A stretch of DNA of 5,938 nucleotides, taken from contig JAJFIM010000511.1 in the NCBI GenBank assembly GCA_021774995.1, forward strand, positions 1 through 5,938, in the 5' to 3' direction. The stretch comes from Alphaproteobacteria bacterium (GTDB taxonomy: Bacteria > Pseudomonadota > Alphaproteobacteria > SMXP01). Both the position numbers and the translations under genes were made by a program. Positions 1 to 5,151 of this stretch are shown here, one piece after another. How positions within the stretch are numbered: the first letter of the stretch is position 1; every line of letters starts with the position of its first letter. The notes under the pieces were generated by a model. It was not told where the DNA came from and did no database searches. It was given only the letters and a program-made list of their open reading frames with translations.

Positions 1-1252
1 TGGCAACACTGCCGAGGTGCGCGCCCGCATTGCCGAACTGATGGCGTCTCATGCAGGCGCCGCCACCTATGGCGATGCGGGGCTGGATGAAACCCTGGAG
101 GCCATTCGCAATGAGATGCGCCGCTTTGCCGATGATGAAATCATGCCCCATGCGCATGAATGGCATCTGGCGAATGACTACATCCCCATGGACATTATCA
201 CACACATGTCCGAGCTTGGCGTGTTCGGCCTTACCATACCTGAAGAATATGGCGGCATGGCTTTGGGCAAAGAATCCATGTGCGTGGTGTCGGAAGAACT
301 GTCGCGCGGCTATATTGGCGTGGGGTCATTGGGGACGCGTTCTGAAATAGCGGCTGAGTTGATTTTAGGCGGAGGAACGGACGCGCAAAAAGCGCACTGG
401 CTGCCCAAAATCGCCAGCGGAGAGATCTTGCCCACGGCCGTTTTCACCGAACCCAATACCGGCTCTGATCTGGCCAGCTTGAGCACGCGCGCGGTTCTCG
501 ACGGCGCTGTTTATAAAATCACCGGTAACAAAACATGGATCACCCACGCGGCCAGAGCCGATCTCATGACGCTCCTTGTACGGACAAATACCCAGGAAAA
601 AGGCTATAAGGGTCTGTCCATGTTTTTGGCCGAAAAACCACGGGGCGATGACGCCGATCCCTTCCCGGCAAAGGGCGTGACGGGAAGTGAGATTGAAGTT
701 TTGGGTTATCGCGGCATGAAGGAATACGAACTGGGATTTGATAATTTCGAAGTCAATTCAGAAAACCTGCTCGGCGGCATTGAGGGCCAAGGCTTCAAGC
801 AATTGATGCAAACCTTTGAATCGGCGCGTATCCAGACCGCCGCCCGCGCCGTGGGCGTGGCGCAAAGCGCTCTGGAACTTGGTATTCAATACGCTCACGA
901 GCGCAAACAATTCGGTAAGGAGCTTTATGCCTTCCCCCGCGTCTCGGGCAAGCTGGCCATGATGGCGGTGGAGATCATGGCGACGCGTCAGCTCACTTAT
1001 TTTGCAGCGCGTGAAAAAGACCAGGGCCGGCGCTGCGATCTGGAAGCGGGCATGGCTAAATTGCTGGCCGCAAGGGTCGCCTGGAGCGCCGCCGACAATG
1101 CCTTGCAAATCCACGGCGGCAACGGCTTTGCACTGGAATACCCCATCAGCCGCGTGCTGTGCGATGCGCGCATCTTGAACATCTTCGAAGGCGCCGCCGA
1201 AATTCAGGCGCAAGTGATCGCCCGGCGATTGCTGGACAAGGACACGAATTAG
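1..1252 (+). CDS. mcd: Acyl-CoA dehydrogenase, (2S)-methylsuccinyl-CoA dehydrogenase-like (5' partial)
   Basis: FAD-dependent acyl-CoA dehydrogenase that oxidises an acyl-CoA to the enoyl-CoA and hands electrons to ETF in the cytosol. The frame is open from base 2 to the TAG at 1250-1252, with no stop before the window edge. The GTG at 17 is therefore probably internal and the true start lies upstream. Numbering from that GTG: N-terminal helical domain about 25-135, FTEPNTGSD at 143-151 and TGNKTWITHAA at 169-179 in the middle beta domain, C-terminal helical domain from about 255, HGGNGFALEY near 366-375, and the catalytic-base region NIFEGAAEIQ with Glu391. The whole sequence, for example ELSRGYIGVGSLGTRSEIAA, closely resembles methylsuccinyl-CoA dehydrogenase of the ethylmalonyl-CoA pathway as I remember it. 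That family carries an extra N-terminal domain, which fits the reading frame continuing beyond the edge. The family call is near certain; the Mcd substrate assignment is probable. It converges with the next gene across an 8-base gap, with no terminator visible. Confidence -1.
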   Translation, partial: GNTAEVRARIAELMASHAGAATYGDAGLDETLEAIRNEMRRFADDEIMPHAHEWHLANDYIPMDIITHMSELGVFGLTIPEEYGGMALGKESMCVVSEELSRGYIGVGSLGTRSEIAAELILGGGTDAQKAHWLPKIASGEILPTAVFTEPNTGSDLASLSTRAVLDGAVYKITGNKTWITHAARADLMTLLVRTNTQEKGYKGLSMFLAEKPRGDDADPFPAKGVTGSEIEVLGYRGMKEYELGFDNFEVNSENLLGGIEGQGFKQLMQTFESARIQTAARAVGVAQSALELGIQYAHERKQFGKELYAFPRVSGKLAMMAVEIMATRQLTYFAAREKDQGRRCDLEAGMAKLLAARVAWSAADNALQIHGGNGFALEYPISRVLCDARILNIFEGAAEIQAQVIARRLLDKDTN

Positions 1253-1260
1253 TATATTTG

Positions 1261-1668
1261 TCAGTCGTCTGATGGTGTGCAATTTTTGGGAATGCTAGGA
1301 TCGCTTAACTTGCAAGGTGATCCTTGTTTTGCTCGAATAAACCACTTGTTGCTATCTGCATAATAACGAACTTCAATTTGCGCCAACCCCTTATCATCAG
1401 GGCACTTTAAAAAATACTGAACCCCATCTTGCCTTATATCACGCACCATTTCCATGCGAGTTCGGTACGACCAGTCCTCGTCTTGATTGCAAACTCCTAT
1501 AATGACATCCGTTGGAGACCTGACTTCTGAGCCCATTTGTATCGAAGTAATTTCCCTGGTTTTCTGTTGGCGCCACCAGCCATCAGGCAAAAATCCTTTT
1601 ACCATGAGGCCCACGGAGATCACGGCAAGAACACCCACAAGGGCGAAAATATTTATGAAAAGGCGCAA
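1261..1668 (-). CDS. Small membrane-anchored protein with four cysteines, unknown function
   Basis: I do not recognise this 135-residue protein. It has a hydrophobic N-terminal segment (about residues 4-24), with no lipobox or clear signal-peptidase site, followed by a soluble domain. The reading is therefore a single-pass anchor with a probably periplasmic C-terminal domain. The soluble part holds Cys60, Cys89, Cys119 and Cys130, which could form two disulfides (inference), plus aromatic-rich strands such as IEVRYYADSNKWFIRA. No ATG fits the start; the best start is TTG at 1668, preceded by a G-rich AAGAGG-type ribosome-binding stretch. An in-frame stop lies about 30 bases upstream. A TATTAT hexamer (minus strand, 1708-1713) could be its -10 box, but I see no good -35. 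The gene is visibly more AT-rich than its neighbours, which may mean acquisition by transfer. The antisense strand has no credible product. Coding status is likely, function unknown. Confidence -1.
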   Translation of the reverse strand: MRLFINIFALVGVLAVISVGLMVKGFLPDGWWRQQKTREITSIQMGSEVRSPTDVIIGVCNQDEDWSYRTRMEMVRDIRQDGVQYFLKCPDDKGLAQIEVRYYADSNKWFIRAKQGSPCKLSDPSIPKNCTPSDD

Positions 1669-1810
1669 AACCCACCCCCCTCTTAATCGACTGCCTCAAT
1701 GAGAAGCATAATACTTAATTGAAGATAATGATACCGGGCCGCACCGGATGCGACACTTTCAAGCACCACTGGACAAACGCGCCAATTCAGGTTCCAATCC
1801 AAACAGTAAG

Positions 1811-1976
1811 CGTCATCCCAGAAACCAGTTTGTTTCAAATCTTTGATTTGACTGACAAACTGGGTTATCTGGGATCCATGGCAGGTAGCCCAGCACTCGG
1901 CGTTATGGATACCTGCTCTAACATGTCCCGCCAAAAACCTTCTGGTTTTCGGGCTCATGTAACGTCTGGAATGACG
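1811..1976. repeat. MITE-like palindromic repeat element, 166 bp
   Basis: The ends are inverted repeats: CGTCATCCCAGA at 1811-1822 and TCTGGAATGACG at 1965-1976, matching at 11 of 12 positions. TAAG flanks both sides (1807-1810 and 1977-1980), which looks like a 4-bp target duplication. Inside, 1815-1832 can pair with 1856-1875, GCAGGTA (1881-1887) with TACCTGC (1910-1916), and 1921-1960 forms a long hairpin with an AAAACC-ttct-GGTTTT tip extended by CCCG/CGGG and ACATG/CATGT. Ends of the CGTCATCCC type are common in dispersed non-coding repeats of alphaproteobacteria and related genomes (general knowledge). No transposase is encoded, so it would be non-autonomous. It ends 59 bases before the start of the HIG1-domain gene, so it probably reshapes that gene's upstream region. 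The other bases of this 367-base intergenic gap (1669-1806 and 1981-2019) show no gene or clear signal. Confidence -1.
1921..1960. repeat. Strong imperfect hairpin inside the MITE-like element
   Basis: Three pairing blocks stack: ACATG (1921-1925) with CATGT (1956-1960), CCCG (1927-1930) with CGGG (1950-1953), and AAAACC (1934-1939) with GGTTTT (1944-1949) around a TTCT loop. Small bulges separate the blocks. It could form in RNA from either strand or as a DNA cruciform. It has no following T-run, so it does not look like an intrinsic terminator. Confidence -1.
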
Positions 1977-2035
1977 TAAGTGGTCTTTATAGATATGTGA
2001 CCTAGAGTAAATATTGATCAAGGAGTTTTTCATAC

Positions 2036-2233
2036 ATGGCGGGATTTTTTGACGCCCTTATCCCCTTTGCGCTCGGCGCGGTGGTTATCGTTCTTCTGAT
2101 TGGCCTCTTCAGTCTGTTCAAGGGCGGTGATTTTGCCCGTTCCAATTCAAACAAGCTGATGCGCTGGCGCGTAGTTTTACAGTTCATCGCGATTGTCGTG
2201 ATGATGACGGCGCTTTATTTCCGCGGCTCCTGA
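2036..2233 (+). CDS. HIG1-domain twin-transmembrane small protein
   Basis: This 65-residue inner-membrane protein has two helices (about residues 5-28 and 42-62). They are joined by a polar loop containing FARSNSNKLMRWRVVLQ, the hallmark of the HIG1 (hypoxia-induced gene 1) family. Mitochondrial relatives bind and tune cytochrome c oxidase and respiratory supercomplexes; the bacterial role is poorly known, and a respiratory role here is inference. The start is supported by AAGGAG at 2020-2025, ten bases before the ATG. It is followed after only four bases by the adenosyltransferase gene on the same strand, so the two are almost certainly co-transcribed. This pairing is common across Alphaproteobacteria. 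Its promoter must lie in the short stretch after, or within, the MITE-like element; I could not identify one with confidence. Confidence -1.
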   Translation: MAGFFDALIPFALGAVVIVLLIGLFSLFKGGDFARSNSNKLMRWRVVLQFIAIVVMMTALYFRGS

Positions 2234-2237
2234 ATCG

Positions 2238-2810
2238 ATGGTCACGCTCAACAAAATATACACCAAGACCGGGGATGACGGCATGACGGGTCTCGGGTCC
2301 GGAGAGCGCCGCGCAAAATATAATCTGCGCGTTGCCGCCTACGGCACGGTGGATGAGGCCAATGCCGCCCTTGGCTTGGCGCGCCTTCACACAAGCGGCG
2401 CCTTGGATGAAGCTCTGGCGCGCATCCAAAATGACCTATTTGATCTTGGTGCAGATCTTTGCACGCCGGACACGGGCGCGCCGCTGGGCTATGAACCGTT
2501 GCGCATCATTGAATCCCAAGTCACCTGGCTGGAAGACCAGATGGACGCGATGACGAAGCGCATCAAACCTCTGAAATCTTTTATTCTACCGGGCGGCTCG
2601 AAGGCTTCGGCCCATCTGCACATGGCGCGCACAATCGCGCGGCGCGCAGAGCGCCTAATGGTGGAGCTGGCCGCGCGCGATGACGAACAAGTCGGCGGCG
2701 CCGCCTTGCATTTTATCAACCGATTGTCGGACTTTTTGTTCGTCGCCGCCCGCATTGCCAATGACAATGGCGCGCGCGACGTTCTGTGGACGCCGGGCAA
2801 AAACCGCTAG
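2238..2810 (+). CDS. PduO-type ATP:cob(I)alamin adenosyltransferase
   Basis: This cytosolic enzyme transfers the adenosyl group of ATP to cob(I)alamin to make adenosylcobalamin, the cofactor of methylmalonyl-CoA and ethylmalonyl-CoA mutases. The 190 residues match the normal family length. Visible motifs are the N-terminal ATP-binding segment TKTGDDGMTGLG (9-20), AAYGTVDEANAALG (33-46), ILPGG (116-120), RTIARRAER (131-139) and NRLSDFLF (161-168). Met16 stands where the family often has Thr. The family is the MMAB/PduO type (COG2096), which many annotations label cobO by transfer; it is not the CobA/BtuR fold. The ATG at 2238 gives the canonical MVxLNKIYTKTGD start. No strong ribosome-binding site precedes it, and the upstream stop is four bases away, so translation is probably coupled to the HIG1-domain gene. 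Confidence -1.
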   Translation: MVTLNKIYTKTGDDGMTGLGSGERRAKYNLRVAAYGTVDEANAALGLARLHTSGALDEALARIQNDLFDLGADLCTPDTGAPLGYEPLRIIESQVTWLEDQMDAMTKRIKPLKSFILPGGSKASAHLHMARTIARRAERLMVELAARDDEQVGGAALHFINRLSDFLFVAARIANDNGARDVLWTPGKNR

Positions 2811-2856
2811 CCCGCCCGTCTAAGCTGCGCTCCATGACGAAAGGGCGGGCGCCCTT
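2810..2856 (+). terminator. GC-rich inverted repeats after the adenosyltransferase gene, weak terminator candidate
   Basis: GCCCGCCC (2810-2817) can pair with GGGCGGGC (2843-2850). A competing compact hairpin, AAGGGC-gggc-GCCCTT, spans 2841-2856. The repeat begins at the last base of the stop codon, a normal place for a terminator, but only two T residues follow. Strong intrinsic termination is therefore doubtful. It may instead protect the 3' end of the mRNA or cause partial read-through into the rhomboid gene. Confidence -1.
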
Positions 2857-2915
2857 GTGATCCCGCGCCAATTCGCATTACACTGATTGCACTTGGGGTT
2901 GAGAGGGGAAAATTC

Positions 2916-3623
2916 ATGGTCTTTGTGCCCATCCACGACAAAAATGCGTTGAAGTTCATAGGCTTTCAGCGCGTAACCTTTGGGCTCATCGTAACGAATA
3001 TTGCCGTTTTTCTCTGGCAACTCAGCTTAGGCGCCAAGCAATCCATGGCTTTGGCCATCATCGCCGGCGTGACGCCGACTTCCCTCATAGGCGGCGCACC
3101 CTTACCGCCTGATTTTGCCCTTCTTCCCCCGGAATTTACGCTTTTTACCTATATGTTCTTACATGGTTCATGGATGCACCTCATCGCCAACATGATCTTT
3201 CTTTGGGTTTTTGGCGACAACATTGAAGATGCTTTGGGACATCTGAAGTTCTTGTTTTTCTATTTGGCGTGCGGCGTGGCGGCGGGCTACGCCCACGCCT
3301 TTATGGATGCGCAATCTGGGGCCCCGATGATCGGCGCCAGCGGGGCCACGGCCGGCGTGATCGGGGCTTATTTACTGCTCTATCCACGCGTCAAAGTGTG
3401 GGTCTTGGTTCTTATGCGCATTCCCATGCGCCTGCCCGCTTATTGGATTTTAGCCTTCTGGGTGGGCTTTCAAATTTATTTCATGCTCTTCTCCAACGAT
3501 GCGACCACAGCCTGGTGGGCGCATATTGGCGGATTTATTGCCGGCATTATCCTGGCGGTCCTCTTGCGGCGTCACGAAATCCCTCTTTGGGGACCAAAAC
3601 CAGATGAGAATGCCAGCCCCTAA
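2916..3623 (+). CDS. Rhomboid family intramembrane serine protease
   Basis: This polytopic inner-membrane protease cleaves transmembrane substrates within the bilayer. The 235 residues contain the complete rhomboid signature: FLHGSWMHLIANM (81-93) with His83, His88 and Asn92, the catalytic serine motif GASG (140-143, Ser142), and the catalytic histidine in AHIGGFIAG (202-210, His203). It has about six hydrophobic segments, the first starting near residue 20, and a short charged C-terminal tail. The N-terminal VPIHDKN stretch is typical of the short alphaproteobacterial rhomboids often found near etfBA. Its substrate cannot be predicted. The start is supported by GAGGGG at 2903-2908, seven bases before the ATG. 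The gene is separated from the adenosyltransferase gene by about 105 bases. Its TAA stop overlaps the stop codon of the convergent membrane-protein gene. Confidence -1.
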   Translation: MVFVPIHDKNALKFIGFQRVTFGLIVTNIAVFLWQLSLGAKQSMALAIIAGVTPTSLIGGAPLPPDFALLPPEFTLFTYMFLHGSWMHLIANMIFLWVFGDNIEDALGHLKFLFFYLACGVAAGYAHAFMDAQSGAPMIGASGATAGVIGAYLLLYPRVKVWVLVLMRIPMRLPAYWILAFWVGFQIYFMLFSNDATTAWWAHIGGFIAGIILAVLLRRHEIPLWGPKPDENASP

Positions 3624-4171
3624 TTGGGAGCGCCTTGCGACCCTGATGAAATAGTTGGCTGAGTGAAATTGTCCAATCGCGAAGATTGGTTTGCTTTGTT
3701 CGACCTTTCTCTTTGGAGCAACCGAATGAATATCATGAAGTGCGTGACGAGAAGCAATGGAACTAAAAATGTCGGAATGTACCAAGCAGCCCCGATATAG
3801 GGTATGGCCTCTGCATGACTCAGCGCCAAGATAAGGTCCACACTACCGACAATGTTAAAGATCCAGACAAGTAACAAAGCCCCTGTTCGGCCGCTGCGAA
3901 GTGCGCTCAGCGCGAACAACGCCAGAACGGCGGAGATTAAATCTCCGTAAGCGGTCGGAATGGCGAAATTTTCCGGCAGCCCCTGCAACACAATTCCCGG
4001 AACCAGGAACGCCATGCCAATGTGGCGAAAAGCATGGGGCAGCGTCAGCCAAAACAAAGCCTGCCGCCGCGATAGCGTCTGCAGCCAAGGCGCCGCGATC
4101 CACTTTGCAATGAGACCCCATACGATAAGACTGAAAATCAATTGTAGTCCAAAAATTGCTGATGCATCCAT
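3620..4171 (-). CDS. Five-helix inner-membrane protein, uncharacterised family
   Basis: This 183-residue integral membrane protein has hydrophobic segments at about 5-22, 40-63, 74-92, 98-118 and 124-148. The motifs HAFRHIGMAFLVPG (46-59), AYGD (74-77) and WIFNIVGSVDL (103-113) place His, Arg, Asn and Asp residues in or near membrane helices. I have seen this pattern in small uncharacterised proteobacterial membrane proteins; no function is known to me. An upstream in-frame ATG at 4186 exists, but GGAGG (4180-4184) lies eight bases before the ATG at 4171, so the shorter form is chosen. The polar tail after about residue 150 may be an extension. The gene is last in a minus-strand series after marR and the 68-residue gene, 47 bases behind the latter, so it is probably controlled by MarR. 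Its stop overlaps the rhomboid stop by four bases. Confidence -1.
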   Translation of the reverse strand: MDASAIFGLQLIFSLIVWGLIAKWIAAPWLQTLSRRQALFWLTLPHAFRHIGMAFLVPGIVLQGLPENFAIPTAYGDLISAVLALFALSALRSGRTGALLLVWIFNIVGSVDLILALSHAEAIPYIGAAWYIPTFLVPLLLVTHFMIFIRLLQRERSNKANQSSRLDNFTQPTISSGSQGAPN

Positions 4172-4179
4172 TGGTCCAT

Positions 4180-4184
4180 CCTCC
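4180..4184 (-). promoter_or_regulatory. Ribosome-binding site fixing the membrane-protein start
   Basis: On the minus strand GGAGG lies eight bases upstream of the ATG at 4171. It overlaps the upstream in-frame ATG at 4186 (ATGGAGG), which itself has no ribosome-binding site. This decides for the start at 4171, five codons shorter. Confidence -1.
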
Positions 4185-4218
4185 ATTAATTGTCTTGCAT
4201 GTTTTCTGGTTTTAAAGT

Positions 4219-4425
4219 TCAGGCGGCGCGTTGAGTTCGCCCCTCTAACGCGTCCAGCCTGGCGCTCAGGCGTATGACCTCGTCTGTGAGAGATTTAATG
4301 CGCGCATCTGCATATTCATGCGGGCCGTCATCCATTGCTTGCGCGGCGTCCGAAATCCGCATCCATAAACGCCGCCCCCAAGAGACGCTTTTCACAGCGT
4401 TAGCGGTTTCAATTCGTATCGTCAT
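4219..4425 (-). CDS. Small coiled-coil protein (68 aa), unknown function
   Basis: I do not recognise this 68-residue soluble protein. Its N-terminal part is basic and aromatic (SVSWGRRLWMRISDAAQA, 13-30). Its C-terminal half carries hydrophobic residues at Ile43, Leu46, Val50, Leu53, Leu57 and Leu60, an exact 3-4-3-4-3 heptad spacing, predicting a parallel coiled coil or zipper-like oligomer. No transmembrane segment or signal peptide is visible. Real-gene evidence is a good ribosome-binding site (AAGGAA at 4434-4439 on the minus strand), codon use like its neighbours, and a position 51 bases downstream of marR. The MarR-like palindrome lies in that gap at 4445-4458. It is probably co-regulated with the membrane protein that follows and might work with it or with MarR (inference). 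Coding status is likely, function open. Confidence -1.
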   Translation of the reverse strand: MTIRIETANAVKSVSWGRRLWMRISDAAQAMDDGPHEYADARIKSLTDEVIRLSARLDALEGRTQRAA

Positions 4426-4444
4426 TGGTCAGTTCCTTTCATTT

Positions 4445-4458
4445 AGTGTATATACACT
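4445..4458. promoter_or_regulatory. Predicted MarR operator upstream of the 68-residue gene
   Basis: AGTGTATATACACT is a perfect 14-bp palindrome, 19 bases upstream of the ATG at 4425. It shares 13 consecutive bases (GTGTATATACACT) with the site before marR. Its central TATATA could also serve as a -10 box on the minus strand, but no convincing -35 is visible, since the upstream stretch is mostly T. That it is bound by the neighbouring MarR protein is inference from sequence identity and placement. Confidence -1.
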
Positions 4459-4476
4459 TTATTTTACAAAAAAATA

Positions 4477-4926
4477 TCAGGCCAATTGTCCGAAGGCGGC
4501 AAGCTCTTCTTGAACGCGCGCCCACATATCATCGCCCACTTGTTTCCGAAGCGCTCTTTGGGCCCGGCGCCAAAGGGGGAGCGCCTTTTCCATGACAATA
4601 ACGCCTTTATCCGTCAACTTTGCGGACCGCGCGCGACCAACGCCATCATCAGTTGTCTTGATAAGCGCCTGGCTTTCCAGAGGCTTCAAATTCCTTAAAA
4701 AGGTCGTCCGCTCCATGCCCACATGAGACGAAAGGTCAGTCAGCGTCGCGCCCTCTTTCACGCATATGGCGGCCAAAATCGTAAATTGCGTCACCTTTAT
4801 CCCGGCGGGTTTGAGCGCTTCATTATACCTGCGGGTTATTTTGCGCGCCGCTTTTCGCATTTTATCGCACGCGCAAGCCCCCCGCACTTCCGTACTTAAC
4901 TGCTTTATGAGTGTCTCCTTGGTCAT
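4477..4926 (-). CDS. MarR-family winged helix-turn-helix transcriptional regulator
   Basis: This cytosolic dimeric DNA-binding protein has 149 residues, a typical MarR length. The N-terminal dimerisation helix contains MRKAARKITRRYNEALKPAG (23-42), followed by TQFTILAAI. The winged-helix DNA-binding part is TLTDLSSHVGMERTTFLRNL (61-80), with the wing near 88-103 containing the usual Asp and Arg residues (TTDDGVGRARS). C-terminal helices at 108-145 close the dimer. Cys18 and Cys20 form a CxC pair before the first core helix; a third cysteine is Cys55. The cysteines might sense oxidants or metals (inference). The ATG at 4926 has no ribosome-binding site. The predicted -10 and the operator end within a few bases of it, suggesting a leaderless mRNA. 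It probably represses itself and the two downstream genes; the ligand is unknown. Confidence -1.
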   Translation of the reverse strand: MTKETLIKQLSTEVRGACACDKMRKAARKITRRYNEALKPAGIKVTQFTILAAICVKEGATLTDLSSHVGMERTTFLRNLKPLESQALIKTTDDGVGRARSAKLTDKGVIVMEKALPLWRRAQRALRKQVGDDMWARVQEELAAFGQLA

Positions 4927-4930
4927 ATGC

Positions 4931-4943
4931 GTGTATATACACT
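4931..4943. promoter_or_regulatory. Predicted MarR operator at the marR start
   Basis: GTGTATATACAC (4931-4942) is a perfect 12-bp palindrome, four bases from the marR ATG. With the next base it is identical over 13 bases to the palindrome at 4446-4458. It covers the predicted -10 box of marR, so bound protein would block RNA polymerase, the usual layout of an autorepressed marR gene (inference). Confidence -1.
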
Positions 4944-4961
4944 ATAAAATCAGCCCGTCAA
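4934..4961 (-). promoter_or_regulatory. Predicted marR promoter overlapping its operator
   Basis: On the minus strand TTGACG (4956-4961) matches the -35 consensus at five of six bases. After a 16-base spacer comes TATATA (4934-4939) as -10, inside the palindrome. A start seven bases after the -10 would fall on the A of the marR ATG at 4926. TATAGT (4941-4946) is an alternative -10, but lies only nine bases from this -35. Confidence -1.
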
Positions 4962-5029
4962 GTCATAATCAAAAAAAACGGCATATTGGATAGGCTTGCC
5001 GGCGAGGGACTGCCCCTAAACGCCGTCAA

Positions 5030-5058
5030 TTGACAGATCCGGCGCGCGCCGGTAGTTT
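5030..5058 (+). promoter_or_regulatory. Predicted etfBA promoter
   Basis: TTGACA (5030-5035) is a perfect -35 consensus. With a 17-base spacer it is followed by TAGTTT (5053-5058), a weak -10 that keeps the key TA...T positions. The leader to the etfB ATG would be about 85 bases. TATAAA at 5070-5075 is an alternative -10 but lacks a matching -35. Confidence -1.
5039..5052. promoter_or_regulatory. 14-bp perfect GC palindrome in the etfB promoter spacer
   Basis: CCGGCGCGCGCCGG is perfectly self-complementary and fills most of the spacer between the predicted -35 and -10 of etfB. It could be an operator or may simply be a GC-rich self-complementary stretch. A looser inverted repeat, GCACTG (5061-5066) and CAGTGC (5082-5087), follows with half-sites 21 bp apart. 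Confidence -1.
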
Positions 5059-5151
5059 TCGCACTGCAATATAAATGTCTACAGTGCCGGATGGCGTGAA
5101 ACTGGGCGATAACCCCCCCCGCGCATCCCTAACAATTGGAGCCGCCGCAAC

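Noticed and set aside
17..19. GTG at 17 as the true start of the acyl-CoA dehydrogenase
   Set aside because: The frame stays open to the window edge, and the Mcd family has an additional N-terminal domain, so the gene is more likely truncated by the window.
758..1282. 174-codon open frame antisense to the acyl-CoA dehydrogenase
   Set aside because: The plus frame is a complete, conserved enzyme here; the minus frame has no recognisable domain and crosses into the convergent gene.
1719..1979. 86-codon open frame on the plus strand in the same gap
   Set aside because: It is made mostly of the inverted-repeat element, resembles the spurious short proteins often annotated in such repeats, and has no ribosome-binding site.
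1683..2033. 116-codon open frame on the minus strand spanning the intergenic repeat
   Set aside because: It runs straight through the MITE-like element, its composition (many Cys, His, Trp) is unlike a real protein, and the repeat structure explains the sequence better.
2855..2883. TTGTGA/TTACAC as a promoter for the rhomboid gene
   Set aside because: The -10 matches the consensus at only half its positions and the spacing argument alone is weak.
4172..4186. Longer start (ATG at 4186) for the five-helix membrane protein
   Set aside because: That ATG overlaps the GGAGG ribosome-binding site serving the ATG at 4171 and has none of its own.
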